The position numbers and the translations under genes were made by a program. Under the pieces are notes generated by a model. That model was not told the origin of the DNA. It did no database searches and was given only the letters and a program-made list of their open reading frames with translations. Below, piece after piece: positions 16,708 to 24,747 of a stretch of 64,000 bases of DNA (the stretch's first letter is position 1; every line of letters starts with the position of its first letter). Source of the DNA: an uncultured Oscillospiraceae bacterium (GTDB lineage: Bacteria; Bacillota; Clostridia; Oscillospirales; Ruminococcaceae); assembly GCA_934466455.1 (NCBI GenBank), contig CAKSLF010000009.1, positions 1 to 64,000 of the forward strand, given 5' to 3'.

Positions 16708-16728
16708 ATCTGTGCCTTGCGGAAGAAT

Positions 16729-17124
16729 TTATCTTATCAGATTGCGCCAATCCAAATCGCCCCGTTCAAGGGCGTGGATAAGTGCCTCTGCCGTTGCAAT
16801 GTTTGTTGCAACGGGGATATTGTGTACATCGCAAAGGCGAAGAAGGTCCGCATGGTTTTGCTGGGTTCCGGTTGCACGCATGGGGTCACGGAAAAACAGC
16901 AGCAAATCCACCTCGTTGCAGGAGATGCGGGAGGAAATCTGTTCGCAGCCGCCCTGGTCGCCGCTTAAAAATCTGACGACGGGAAGCCCTGTGGCGTCCG
17001 AAACAAGCTTTCCTGTTCCGGCTGTGGCGCAAAGGCGGTGCTTGCTCAAAATTCCGCAATACGCAATGCTGAACTGCACCATAAGCTCCTTTTTGCTGTC
17101 CTGAGCGATAAGAGCGATGTTCAT
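16729..17124 (-). CDS. mgsA: methylglyoxal synthase
   Basis: 131 residues, the normal length. Converts dihydroxyacetone phosphate to methylglyoxal, a bypass of lower glycolysis. Signature residues: IALIAQDSKK at the N-terminus, ATAGTGKLV, SGDQGGCEQI (phosphate and catalytic region) and the strand FFRDPMRA followed by NIPVATNIATAE. AGGAGG site before the ATG. It follows minD by 14 bases; minD-mgsA neighbourhood is common in Clostridia. Confidence 0.95.
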   Translation of the reverse strand: MNIALIAQDSKKELMVQFSIAYCGILSKHRLCATAGTGKLVSDATGLPVVRFLSGDQGGCEQISSRISCNEVDLLLFFRDPMRATGTQQNHADLLRLCDVHNIPVATNIATAEALIHALERGDLDWRNLIR

Positions 17125-17138
17125 AATTCAAAACCTCC

Positions 17139-17867
17139 TTATTTGAAGCCGAGGGGAACTCTTCTTCCAAGCACCCTTTCGGCAAGGTCGCAAAACATTT
17201 TTTTGTTCGGGCTTTCTTCCGGCAGTGCCTTGCCGGAAGCCACCGCAGCCCGTGTTTTCGGGTCATCCCAAATCACGCCGATAAGCCTTGCCTGCGCTCC
17301 GTCGATAACCTCGTCGAGGTTTTTAATCGGCTCGAGCTTTTTCGGCTTTTGCGGACAGCGTTCTATAACAAGCCGGCGGGAGCGCACCCCGTTTTTTTCA
17401 AGAAACATACCGGTATTTGCCGCAGCACGCACGGCGGCGGGATCCGGCGTTGTTACAAGAATTGCGGCGGCGGCATATTTTGCGGCAAGGGCAAGCTCCT
17501 CCCCAAGCCCCGCCGGGCAATCGAGCAAAATAAATTCGTATTTTTCGGAAAGCTCCTTTGTAACGGCGGCGAGGGTTTCTTCCGAAACAGAGGAAGGTTC
17601 CGCCCCGGCGCATATTACCGAAAGACCGGGGCAAAACGGGCAATCGAGCAGCGTTTGCTCCGGCGGCGTTCCTCTTGCAATGTCGCCCATATCGAAGGCG
17701 ACGCTTTCCGCAACGCCGAGGGCAACATCAAGGCTTCGAAGTCCGCTGTCCAGTTCCGCAAGCAGGGTTTTGTGCCCTGCGGCGGCAAGAGCCTGCCCAA
17801 GAAGTGCGGAAACGGTGCTTTTTCCGACTCCGCCCTTTCCCGAAGCAACGAGAATTACCTTCGCCAA
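17139..17867 (-). CDS. minD: MinD-type ParA/MinD ATPase
   Basis: 242 residues. Deviant Walker A at the N-terminus (ASGKGGVGKSTVSALLG), the MinD switch LLAELDSGLRSLDVALG, and Walker B FILLDCPAGLGEE. MinD localises to the membrane and places the division inhibitor MinC at cell poles. No minC or minE lies next to it in this window, and the C-terminus (ERVLGRRVPLGFK) is short and not clearly the amphipathic membrane helix of classical MinD, so a related ParA-family role is possible. Operon with mgsA. Confidence 0.8.
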   Translation of the reverse strand: MAKVILVASGKGGVGKSTVSALLGQALAAAGHKTLLAELDSGLRSLDVALGVAESVAFDMGDIARGTPPEQTLLDCPFCPGLSVICAGAEPSSVSEETLAAVTKELSEKYEFILLDCPAGLGEELALAAKYAAAAILVTTPDPAAVRAAANTGMFLEKNGVRSRRLVIERCPQKPKKLEPIKNLDEVIDGAQARLIGVIWDDPKTRAAVASGKALPEESPNKKMFCDLAERVLGRRVPLGFK

Positions 17868-17901
17868 AGCTGCTCACCCCATTTTTACTACTATAAGATA
17901 T

Positions 17902-17930
17902 ATATTACCATATTATTGACCATTTTTCAA
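17902..17930 (-). promoter_or_regulatory. SigA-type promoter of minD-mgsA
   Basis: Minus-strand TTGAAA (17925-17930), 17-base spacer, TAATAT (17902-17907), 35 bases before the minD start. Confidence 0.65.
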
Positions 17931-17959
17931 GCAGAGCGGACAATATTTTGTTGCAGGTT

Positions 17960-18300
17960 TAACAGCGTTTGCGCCGAGCCTCCCGCACCCCTTGTGCAAA
18001 ACCCGCACCCCGCCGGCTGCGGGCAAATCTCGGCTCCCCTGTGCGGGGTTCCCGCCGAGGGCTTGCGGTTCGCTTCTCGGCTCCCCTGTGTATCTTAAGC
18101 AAGAATGTTTGCGCCGCTTTGCGGCGAAAACATTTTGCGATTGGTGCTTTGCACCAACCGCAGGCGGCTTTACCGCCCTTGCTACGATAAATGACGGAGC
18201 TTCGCTCCTTATTGAAGGGGAGCTGGATTTTTGCTCCGAAGGAGCAAAAAGACTGAGGGGTTGTATCTGCGACCGGGTATGGCGTTTACGCTTTCAATTG
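17960..18300. repeat. dispersed hairpin repeat, + orientation, with fragments
   Basis: A full copy lies at 18199-18277: AGGGGAGCT, then a spacer hairpin TTGCTCC GAAG GAGCAA, then GACTGAGGGGTTGTATC and GACCGGG, followed by GGCGTTTACGC, another part of the element. Fragments CTCGGCTCCCCTGTG occur near 18031 and 18076. Between them are small hairpins (TTTGCGCCGCTTTGCGGCG near 18107). No gene is supported in the 527 bases between minD and hinT. Confidence 0.75.
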
Positions 18301-18350
18301 TTCGCCCGCTTTTTGCTTCCCCAAAGGAAGAAAATCGCACAGCGGCAAAA

Positions 18351-18388
18351 AAAGAGCCTCCGCAGTGCGGAGGCTCTTTTTTTGCTTT
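18351..18388. terminator. terminator downstream of hinT
   Basis: Perfect 13-bp stem AAAGAGCCTCCGC (18351-18363) / GCGGAGGCTCTTT (18367-18379), AGT loop, A- and T-runs on either side. Confidence 0.85.
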
Positions 18389-18394
18389 CATCAA

Positions 18395-18733
18395 TCAGCC
18401 CGGAGGCCAAGTCATATCCCTGCCGGAAAGTACATGGAAATGCAGGTGCGGAACGCTCTGCCCCGCCTGCTCGCCGTAATTTGTTACAACACGGAAGCTT
18501 TTTAGCCCAAGCTCCTTTGCAAGGCGGGCGATAGTTTCAAACGCATAGGCAACAACGGAGCTGTTTTCCGGGGTGATTTCCCCCGCTCCGCCGATGTGCT
18601 CCTTTGGGATTACAAGAAAATGAGTCGGTGCCTTTGGGTCTATGTCATAGAACGCAAGCAGGCGGTCGTCCTCATAAAGCTTATTGCTGGGGATTTCTCC
18701 GGCGGCAATTTTGCAAAAAAGACAGTCGTTCAT
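18395..18733 (-). CDS. hinT: HIT family nucleotide-binding protein (HinT)
   Basis: 112 residues. HinT hydrolyses adenosine phosphoramidates and aminoacyl-adenylates. N-terminal CLFCKIAAGEIPSNKLYEDD and the catalytic histidine triad HLHFHVL near the C-terminus define the family. AAGGGG ribosome site. Alone on its transcript. Confidence 0.95.
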   Translation of the reverse strand: MNDCLFCKIAAGEIPSNKLYEDDRLLAFYDIDPKAPTHFLVIPKEHIGGAGEITPENSSVVAYAFETIARLAKELGLKSFRVVTNYGEQAGQSVPHLHFHVLSGRDMTWPPG

Positions 18734-18840
18734 TCCGTTTCCCCTTTCTAAAATAAATTATACTTTCGGTATTTTTTGTGTGATATATTTGCACGGATTT
18801 TAGAGATTGCGCCCGCATGGCGGGCGGCGTGCTCTCGGCA

Positions 18841-19031
18841 GCGTAAACGCTCTGCCCTGTCAGGGATACAACCCCTCAGTCAAAACCTGCGGTTTTGCCA
18901 GCTCCCCTTGCACAGGGGAGCCGAGAAGCACGGTGTAAACGCTATCCCCGGTCGGGGGATACAACCCCTCAGTCACGGCGTTTTAATCCTTAGCCGCCGT
19001 GCCAGCTCCCCTTGCACAGGGGAGCCGAGAT
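18841..19031 (-). repeat. two tandem copies of the dispersed hairpin repeat, inverted
   Basis: On the minus strand two units (R3 about 18841-18928, R4 about 18932-19031) each contain CTCGGCTCCCC...GGGGAGC, a variable spacer hairpin, GACTGAGGGGTTGTATCCC and GCGTTTAC. The spacer hairpins differ: AAAACC-TGC-GGTTTT in the first and ACGGCG...CGCCGT in the second. The second is nearly identical to the copy at 13125-13206 in opposite orientation. Confidence 0.8.
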
Positions 19032-19058
19032 TAGCTCCCGGTCGGAGGGGTGCGAAAA

Positions 19059-21701
19059 TTATTTGTTTATCAGCAGGGTTTCCACAATTTCCGCTGCGGA
19101 GGCAAGAGCCTCGTCGAGCATATCCGGATTTGCGCCGCCCATTGCGGAATCGGGTCTTCCGCCGCCGGAACCGCCCGCCATGGCGGAGATTTCCTTAACG
19201 ATCTTTCCGGCGTGTGCGCCCTCTTTAAGAGCCTCAAGCCCGCAGACGACAAGCACGCTTGCCTTGCCCTCGTTTACGGAGGCAAGAAGAGCGATTGCGT
19301 CCGGTGCGGAGAATTTGATGTGGTCGCCCATAATACGCAGGCTTGCGGGGGCAACGCCCTCAAGCTTTGCGCAGACAAAGCGCAGACCGCAGATCTCCTT
19401 TGCGGAGGCAAGCAGGCTTTCCACCTTCATCTGAGCAAGCTTGTTGTTAAGCTCCTCGATTTCCTTATCCTTGTTTTTAAGCTCTGCCATAACTGCCGCA
19501 GACTTTTGCGGAACCTCGCCTATGCCGTTTACCTTAAGGTTTGCTGCGGTTTCGGCAAGATTTGCGTTCATCTGGTCAATATATTCGAGAACGCCGGTTC
19601 CCGTAACGGCTTCGATTCTTCTTACGCCGGCGGCAACGGAGGATTCGCTGATTATCTTAAACAGCCCTATACGGCTTGTATTATTTACATGGGTGCCGCC
19701 GCAGAACTCAACGCTGCGCCCGGAAATATCGACAACACGGACAACATCGCCGTATTTTTCGCCGAAGAGTGCCATTGCGCCCATCTTCTTTGCTTCCTCA
19801 ATAGGTCTTTCGCTTATGTCAACATCAAGGGCGGCAAGAATCATCTCGTTTACCGCCTTTTCGGTTTCCGCAATTTCCTCCGGGGTCATTGCGGAGAAAT
19901 GGCTGAAGTCAAAGCGGCAGCGGTGCTCGTCAACATAGGAGCCTGCCTGGTGAACATGGTCGCCGAGAACCTCTCGCAAAGCCTTTTGGAGAAGGTGGCA
20001 GGCGGTATGGTTGCGCTGGGTCGCCATACGAATGGATTCGGTAAGGCGGGCGCGAACGGTATCTCCGGTGCGGAGAACGCCTGCCCCCATTGTGCCTATG
20101 TGCATATAAAGTCCGGTGGGGGATTTTTTGCAGTCGGTTACATTAAAGATGGAGGGACCGTCGGAGATCGTTCCTCTGTCGCCTACCTGACCGCCCATTT
20201 CCGCATAAAACGGCGTGGAATCAAGTATCACAACGCCGTCCTCGCCCTCGGAAATGCTCTTGACAAGCTGACCGTCCTTGAGTATCGCAAGGATTTTTGC
20301 GGCGGAATCCATTCTTGTATATCCCACAAATTTTGTCTTTACATCGCCAAGGGAGGAGAGGCTGTCCTCAACCCAGGAAACGCCGTTTGCGGAGGCACGG
20401 GCGTCCCTTGCACGCTGCTTTTGCTCGCCCATAAGAGCGTTGAACGCTTCCTCATCAACGGTAATGCCCCTATCCTCAAGAATGTCCTCGGTAAGGTCAA
20501 GCGGGAAGCCGAAGGTATCGTAAAGGCGGAAAGCAACATCGCCGGGAAGGACCTTTTCGCCCGCTTCCTCAAGCTTTGCAACATAGTCGTTGAGAAGCTC
20601 AAAGCCCTGGTCGATAGTGCGGCAGAAACGTTCCTCCTCGGAAAGGATTACCTTCTTGATATAGTCGGCGTGCTCAACAAGCTCGGGATAAGCGAACTTG
20701 TTTTCTTCGATTACGGTATCAACGATTTTGTAGATAAACGGCTCGTTAATTCCAAGGAGCCTTCCGTGGCGTGCCGCACGGCGCAGCAGGCGTTTGAGAA
20801 CATAGCCTCTTCCGTCGTTTGCGGGCATAACGCCGTCGGATATCATAAATGTGGAGCTTCTTACATGGTCGGTGATTACACGGAGAGAAACATCCATTGC
20901 GGGGTCGTCGTGATACTTAACTCCGGCAATCTCGCTTATCTTCTTCATAATATTCTGGACGGTATCAACCTCAAAGAGGTTATCAACGCCCTGCATAATG
21001 CAGGCAAGACGCTCCATACCCATACCGGTATCTATGTTCGGGTGCTCCATACGCTCGTAGTGACCCTCGCCGTCGGAATCGAACTGGGAGAAAACAAGGT
21101 TCCAAACCTCGATAAAGCGGTCGCATTCGCAGCCGACGGAGCAATCGGGTCTTCCGCAGCCATGCTCGGGACCACGGTCATAATGGATTTCGGAGCAGGG
21201 ACCGCAGGGACCGGAGCCGATCTCCCAGAAGTTATCCTCCTTGCCGAAGCGGTAGATATGGTCCTCCGGAACGCCTATCATATTGCGCCAATAGTCATAT
21301 GCTTCGTTATCCTCGTTATAAACGGTGATATAAAGCCGCTCCTTAGGAAGCTTCATAACCTCGGTAAGGAACTCCCAAGCCCAGGTAATAGCCTCTTTTT
21401 TGAAGTAATCGCCAAAGCTGAAGTTTCCGAGCATTTCAAAATAGGTTCCGTGGCGGTCGTCCTTGCCTACATTGTCGATATCCGGGGTGCGGATGCATTT
21501 TTGGCAGGTGGTAACTCTGTGGCAGGGGGGTTCTTCCTGCCCAAGGAACCATTTTTTCATCGGAGCCATGCCCGAGTTTATAAGGAGAAGGCTTTTGTCG
21601 TCCTTCGGCAAAAGCGGAAAGCTCGGGAGGCGTTTGTGCCCCTTGCTTTCAAAAAAGCTGAGAAAGCTTTCTCGGATGTCGTTAAGACCCATCCATTCCA
21701 T
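19059..21701 (-). CDS. alaS: alanyl-tRNA synthetase
   Basis: 880 residues, full length. Class II aminoacylation domain (MEWMGLNDIRESFLSFFESKGHKR..., motif 2 TYFEMLGNFSFGDYFKKEAI), editing domain with RNHTACHLLQKALRE and the zinc/editing motif SVEFCGGTHVNN, and the C-Ala domain at the end (SGGGRPDSAMGG). The open frame reaches 21827, but that part overlaps the T-box leader; the ATG at 21701 fits AlaS N-termini and has AAAGGA upstream. Controlled by a T-box riboswitch. A dispersed repeat cluster lies just downstream instead of an obvious terminator. Confidence 0.97.
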   Translation of the reverse strand: MEWMGLNDIRESFLSFFESKGHKRLPSFPLLPKDDKSLLLINSGMAPMKKWFLGQEEPPCHRVTTCQKCIRTPDIDNVGKDDRHGTYFEMLGNFSFGDYFKKEAITWAWEFLTEVMKLPKERLYITVYNEDNEAYDYWRNMIGVPEDHIYRFGKEDNFWEIGSGPCGPCSEIHYDRGPEHGCGRPDCSVGCECDRFIEVWNLVFSQFDSDGEGHYERMEHPNIDTGMGMERLACIMQGVDNLFEVDTVQNIMKKISEIAGVKYHDDPAMDVSLRVITDHVRSSTFMISDGVMPANDGRGYVLKRLLRRAARHGRLLGINEPFIYKIVDTVIEENKFAYPELVEHADYIKKVILSEEERFCRTIDQGFELLNDYVAKLEEAGEKVLPGDVAFRLYDTFGFPLDLTEDILEDRGITVDEEAFNALMGEQKQRARDARASANGVSWVEDSLSSLGDVKTKFVGYTRMDSAAKILAILKDGQLVKSISEGEDGVVILDSTPFYAEMGGQVGDRGTISDGPSIFNVTDCKKSPTGLYMHIGTMGAGVLRTGDTVRARLTESIRMATQRNHTACHLLQKALREVLGDHVHQAGSYVDEHRCRFDFSHFSAMTPEEIAETEKAVNEMILAALDVDISERPIEEAKKMGAMALFGEKYGDVVRVVDISGRSVEFCGGTHVNNTSRIGLFKIISESSVAAGVRRIEAVTGTGVLEYIDQMNANLAETAANLKVNGIGEVPQKSAAVMAELKNKDKEIEELNNKLAQMKVESLLASAKEICGLRFVCAKLEGVAPASLRIMGDHIKFSAPDAIALLASVNEGKASVLVVCGLEALKEGAHAGKIVKEISAMAGGSGGGRPDSAMGGANPDMLDEALASAAEIVETLLINK

Positions 21702-21744
21702 GTGTTTTATCAGTCCTTTCAAATAATTAACGGGATAAGCCGGG

Positions 21745-21990
21745 CGGAAAACGGCGCAAAAAAAGCCTTCGCCCCCACAAAAAAATATGGGACGAAGACT
21801 GCTCCGCGGTACCACCCAAATTGCCACACGGCGTGCGGCCCCTTGTTCCGCCTTTATCGCTGCGGCTGCGCCGGGATTTCTCCCGAAAGGCTCCGGGGCG
21901 GCGTTCGAAAATCCGTGTGCGGCTCTTCCAGCAAAAGCGAGCCTGCTCTCTGTTCACAAAAGTATCGGTTGACCCCATCAACGCCGGTGC
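21745..21990 (-). ncRNA. T-box riboswitch leader of alaS
   Basis: The T-box core GGGTGGTACCGCG (minus strand, 21805-21817) pairs with uncharged tRNA CCA and forms the antiterminator. Immediately downstream is the competing terminator: GTCTTCGTCCCATA (21786-21799) with TGGGGGCGAAGGC (21765-21777) and seven T. Stem I lies upstream, around 21890-21985. Uncharged tRNA-Ala should allow read-through to alaS. I did not assign the specifier loop base by base. Confidence 0.92.
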
Positions 21991-22017
21991 TGTATTAAAT
22001 TATAAAGCAACACTAAG

Positions 22018-22046
22018 AGTATAGCGGCAAAAAAGGCTCTTGTCAA
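22018..22046 (-). promoter_or_regulatory. SigA promoter of the alaS T-box transcript
   Basis: Minus-strand TTGACA (22041-22046), 17-base spacer, TATACT (22018-22023), just upstream of the T-box leader. Nothing recognised in 22047-22290. Confidence 0.85.
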
Positions 22047-22290
22047 GCTTTTTTGCCGCTTTTTGACGGCGAAGGGGGCTTTTCGCCCCAAAGGCAAAAG
22101 CCGCAGCCTTTTTCCGCTTTTCCTAACCGATTATACCGCAGTTTTTTTGGCACAAGCCTGCCCGCTTAAAAAAATCCCTGCTGCCTTTGAGCATGCTCCG
22201 CCGCCCCGAGCACGGCTTTTGCTTTTTTTGACCGCAAAGTCCTTTTGCCGCATTTTTTTGAAAAACAACGGCAAAATACTCCGCAATCTA

Positions 22291-22319
22291 TTGACAAACG
22301 CCCGCCTTTTCGATATAAT
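22291..22319 (+). promoter_or_regulatory. consensus promoter of tRNA-Pro
   Basis: TTGACA (22291-22296), 17-base spacer, TATAAT (22314-22319): a perfect SigA consensus, ending 11 bases before the tRNA. Confidence 0.9.
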
Positions 22320-22330
22320 AGTAGGGCTAT

Positions 22331-22407
22331 CGGGGTGTGGCACAGTTTGGTAGTGTGCTTGGTTCGGGACCAAGAGGCCGCGGGTTCGAGTCCCGCCACT
22401 CCGACCA
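22331..22407 (+). tRNA. tRNA-Pro (anticodon CGG)
   Basis: 77 bases with encoded CCA. The acceptor stem CGGGGTG pairs with CACTCCG (one G-T), the T arm is CGGGTTCGAGTCCCG, and the anticodon stem CTTGG/CCAAG encloses loop TTCGGGA, giving anticodon CGG (reads CCG). Single-gene transcript with a consensus promoter and a terminator. Confidence 0.96.
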
Positions 22408-22410
22408 TCC

Positions 22411-22446
22411 AAAAAACCGCTTGTTTTTTTACAAGCGGTTTTTTTA
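22411..22446 (+). terminator. terminator of tRNA-Pro
   Basis: Stem AACCGCTTGT (22415-22424) / ACAAGCGGTT (22431-22440) followed by six T. Confidence 0.85.
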
Positions 22447-22451
22447 CGCAC

Positions 22452-22494
22452 AAAAAAAAGCGGCGTGCTTTCCCTTGCAGGCACGCCGCTTTTC
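22452..22494 (-). terminator. terminator of the AraC-type gene
   Basis: Stem AAAAGCGGCGTGC with GCACGCCGCTTTT around a 12-base loop; T-run on the minus strand, 12 bases after the stop of the AraC-type gene. Confidence 0.8.
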
Positions 22495-22505
22495 GTCTAA
22501 AAAAT

Positions 22506-22820
22506 TTATGCGTTCATTCTTCCGGAGGGGCTTTCGCCAAAGGCTCTTTTATACGCTCTGGAAAATCCGCTTGCCGTTCCGTAGCCGCATTTTTCCGCAA
22601 GCTCGCAAACACGGTTTTCGTCGGCTTCCTCCCTTGCCTGCTCAAGGCGCAGATCCCTTACAAATCGCATTACGCTTTTTCCCGAATATTCCTTAAAAAT
22701 CCTGCTGAAATAGAACACCGAATAGCCCGCCTCCGCCGCAATTATGTCGGGGGAAAGCTTTTCGTTAAGGTGCTCCTCAATGTATTCAATGCTTCGTCTT
22801 ACTGTTTTTCTGTGGTTCAT
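22506..22820 (-). CDS. AraC-family regulator consisting of the DNA-binding domain only
   Basis: 104 residues from an ATG at 22820 with a GGAGGG site. The whole protein is the AraC/XylS double helix-turn-helix: IEEHLNEKLSPDIIAAEAGYSVFYFSRIFKEYSG and the second helix pair ending KCGYGTASGFSRAYKRAFGESP. There is no ligand-binding domain, so activity is probably set by its own level or a partner. The frame is open for 61 further codons upstream, but that part is hairpin DNA without a start site. It is the only gene downstream of the cobalamin riboswitch at 22988-23262. Confidence 0.85.
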   Translation of the reverse strand: MNHRKTVRRSIEYIEEHLNEKLSPDIIAAEAGYSVFYFSRIFKEYSGKSVMRFVRDLRLEQAREEADENRVCELAEKCGYGTASGFSRAYKRAFGESPSGRMNA

Positions 22821-22869
22821 ATCAAAAGCCCTCCGGGGAATATTATTTTGCCGTTTTTTTGACGGGAAG

Positions 22870-22964
22870 ACGGTGCGGATACAAAAGGGAGTGAGAATCT
22901 TTTCTATCCGCACCGTGCAGCAAAAAAAGCGAATTTCCGTGGCTGTCGGAAATCCGCTTTTTTG
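22870..22964. repeat. two hairpins between riboswitch and AraC-type gene
   Basis: First, a perfect 12-bp stem ACGGTGCGGATA (22870-22881) / TATCCGCACCGT (22905-22916). Second, GCGAATTTCCG...CGGAAATCCGC (about 22929-22958) flanked by A7 and T7, which looks like a bidirectional terminator. They would reduce read-through from the riboswitch into the AraC-type gene. Confidence 0.6.
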
Positions 22965-22987
22965 ATATTCTAATACTCCCCCCGTAT

Positions 22988-23262
22988 AAAAAAAGCTGCC
23001 CAACGGCAGCCCACTTATACGACGACAAAAGTGTGGACTTCCCTTAACCCGAGAAATGATCTTTACGGAAATTATCCTGACTTATGCTTCATCCTCCGAA
23101 AACGCCTTCCCATTATCAAAAAAACAACAGTGGCACAATGTTTTCTTCGTCCGCAAATACAGTTGAGGTAACAGTAACGGATTCGCACCGTTTTCCATCC
23201 GGCTCTGCAAAAAGCCGGATCCATATGGCAACCGCAAGACCCACGATATTCACTTTTCAAGC
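22988..23262 (-). ncRNA. cobalamin (AdoCbl-type) riboswitch with terminator
   Basis: On the minus strand the conserved B12-box elements appear in order: GGTTGCC, GGAAAACGGTGCGAATCCG, ACTGT, GTGCCACTG, GGGAAGGC and AAGTCAGGA. A terminator follows, GCTGCC GTTG GGCAGC plus seven T (22987-23010). Cobalamin binding should favour termination. No B12 synthesis or uptake gene lies behind it; the next gene is the AraC-type regulator. cobO lies upstream and is not controlled by it. Confidence 0.93.
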
Positions 23263-23271
23263 TGTAATTAT

Positions 23272-23300
23272 ATTGTAGCACCCTTCGCGGGAATAATCAA
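23272..23300 (-). promoter_or_regulatory. promoter of the cobalamin riboswitch
   Basis: Minus-strand TTGATT (23295-23300), 17-base spacer, TACAAT (23272-23277), so the riboswitch is transcribed independently of cobO. Confidence 0.7.
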
Positions 23301-23307
23301 GCCTTTT

Positions 23308-23811
23308 TTACATTTCCGGCACGGTTTTCGGAAGTTTTTCGCTTTCGACATCGGTAACAACATCGCAAAGAGCCTTTAGCTCGCAGGAAGCGTATCTCCC
23401 GGTAAAAACAAGGTCGGTGGAGGGGGCTTTTTTTGCGATAAGCTCCTTTATATCCTCGATTGTGATAAGCCCGAAATAGAGGGGAATCGTTATTTCATCA
23501 AGCACCACAAGCCCAAAATTTGCGCTTAAAAGTGCCTGCTTTGCTCTTTCAAGACCTTTTTTTGCGTAGTCCGCATCCTTTGCGTCCGGCTCTCTTCCGC
23601 AGATACAGCCGGTCCCGCAGCCGAACTGTGCGGTGACCACTCCGGGAATTGCACGGCGCAAAGCCATAATATCGCCCTTTGGGTCGTCCTTAATAAACTG
23701 CCCGACAAAAACTCTTTTTCCTGCACCGGCAAAGCGCAGCGCAAGCCCGAGAGCCATTGTTGTTTTGCCCTTTCCGTCGCCGGTATAAAGTCTTATGTGC
23801 CCTTTATCCAA
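23308..23811 (-). CDS. cobO: cob(I)yrinic acid a,c-diamide adenosyltransferase (CobO/BtuR)
   Basis: 167 residues. Transfers the adenosyl group of ATP to cobalt of corrinoids. P-loop YTGDGKGKTTMALGLALRF at the N-terminus, then the family core VVLDEITIPLYFGLI and the C-terminal VFTGRYASCELKALCDVVTDV. The start is TTG behind GAGGAGGC. A stand-alone cobO suggests salvage of corrinoids, since no other cobalamin gene is present here. Confidence 0.93.
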   Translation of the reverse strand: MDKGHIRLYTGDGKGKTTMALGLALRFAGAGKRVFVGQFIKDDPKGDIMALRRAIPGVVTAQFGCGTGCICGREPDAKDADYAKKGLERAKQALLSANFGLVVLDEITIPLYFGLITIEDIKELIAKKAPSTDLVFTGRYASCELKALCDVVTDVESEKLPKTVPEM

Positions 23812-23978
23812 AGCCTTGCGCCTCCTCTGCGTAATTTTGCAACATAATTATATATCATTTTTTCGGCGATTGCAAGTGCCCGCAAGGTAATTTTTTGCAG
23901 AAAAGCGTTTTGGCGAAAGCCGCCCCGCAAACGGGACGGCGGCTTAGGATATTCGGCGGTCTTGCTTTTTTCGCCGAA

Positions 23979-24022
23979 AAAATTGCGCCCAAAAGCCGGT
24001 TTTTTCCGGCATGGGCGCAATT
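23979..24022 (-). terminator. terminator of sseB-rluA transcript
   Basis: Long stem AATTGCGCCCA (23981-23991) / TGGGCGCAATT (24012-24022) with an inner GCCGG/CCGGC hairpin, T-run on the minus strand, 20 bases after the sseB-like stop. Another GC-rich hairpin lies at about 23916-23945. Confidence 0.75.
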
Positions 24023-24042
24023 CGTCTTTGTAATATCGGCAC

Positions 24043-24747
24043 TTACTTTTTATAAAAGGGCTTTGTCACCTTTTCGGCAGCGGTAAGCAGCTTAAAATCC
24101 GCCTTTGCCATCTCGACCTTATCGCCGTTTCCGAAATACGGGCGCAAAACCTCGCCGATTCTCGGGAAAAGCTCCTCCGGCTTTCCGTCAAAATCCACCA
24201 CCAAAAACAGGTGCGGCGTAACCTCCTCCGGCTTTTGTGCCCAGAGCAAATATGCCTTATACACCTTTCCGGTACCCGCAAAAAAGCCGGAAAGCACCGC
24301 CGGAATCGCTTCCGGAAGGGAAGCGGGCTTTGAAAGGCGAAGGCTTTGCGGACCCTCGTTTTTCTGCATTGAGGGAGCCGCTTTTCCGGGCTGTTTTTTA
24401 CAGGCGACGGATTTCCCGTTTGGGTTTATCACAATGCCGGCAAGCTTTCCGCCGCTTTCCCCTACGATTTTATCAAGGCGGGAAAAAGGCATTATCACGG
24501 CGCATTTTTTATCAAGAGGGCTTTTTTCAAAAGCGGTGTAGCTTGAAAAAGCCGGAAGCATATTTTCCCCCTCCGGCGAGGTAACAACGGCAAGCCGGTT
24601 TTGTGTTCCCTTATACGGAACAAGGAATTCCGCCTCTGCGGCTTCGCCGAAAAAGCGGTCGAGGACGGAGCCGTCCCCGGCGGCAAGGCTGTCCGCAACA
24701 AAGTCCACATCAATTCCGTTATTAAAATTTTTTATGTCCCTGCTCAT
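24043..24747 (-). CDS. SseB-family protein
   Basis: 234 residues. The N-terminal part (AEFLVPYKGTQNR...LPAFSSYTAFEKS) matches the SseB N-terminal domain and the last 80 residues (YLLWAQKPEEVTPHLFLVVDFDG...IGEVLRPYF) match the SseB C-terminal domain. SseB was named for enhanced serine sensitivity in E. coli; the biochemical role is unknown. The start overlaps the rluA-type stop by four bases, so the two genes are translationally coupled. Confidence 0.8.
   Translation of the reverse strand: MSRDIKNFNNGIDVDFVADSLAAGDGSVLDRFFGEAAEAEFLVPYKGTQNRLAVVTSPEGENMLPAFSSYTAFEKSPLDKKCAVIMPFSRLDKIVGESGGKLAGIVINPNGKSVACKKQPGKAAPSMQKNEGPQSLRLSKPASLPEAIPAVLSGFFAGTGKVYKAYLLWAQKPEEVTPHLFLVVDFDGKPEELFPRIGEVLRPYFGNGDKVEMAKADFKLLTAAEKVTKPFYKK

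Noticed and set aside
16632..16728. T-box upstream of hisS
   Set aside because: No GGGTGGTACCGCG-like core or terminator pair; only an AT-rich palindrome.
19050..21998. Very long + strand open frame (982 codons) opposite alaS
   Set aside because: It is antisense to a clear alaS; the composition of the coding strand leaves few stops on the other strand. No ribosome site and no family resemblance.
22821..23003. N-terminal extension of the AraC-type protein by 61 residues
   Set aside because: The extension runs through two hairpins and the riboswitch terminator, and the ATG at 22820 has the good ribosome site.
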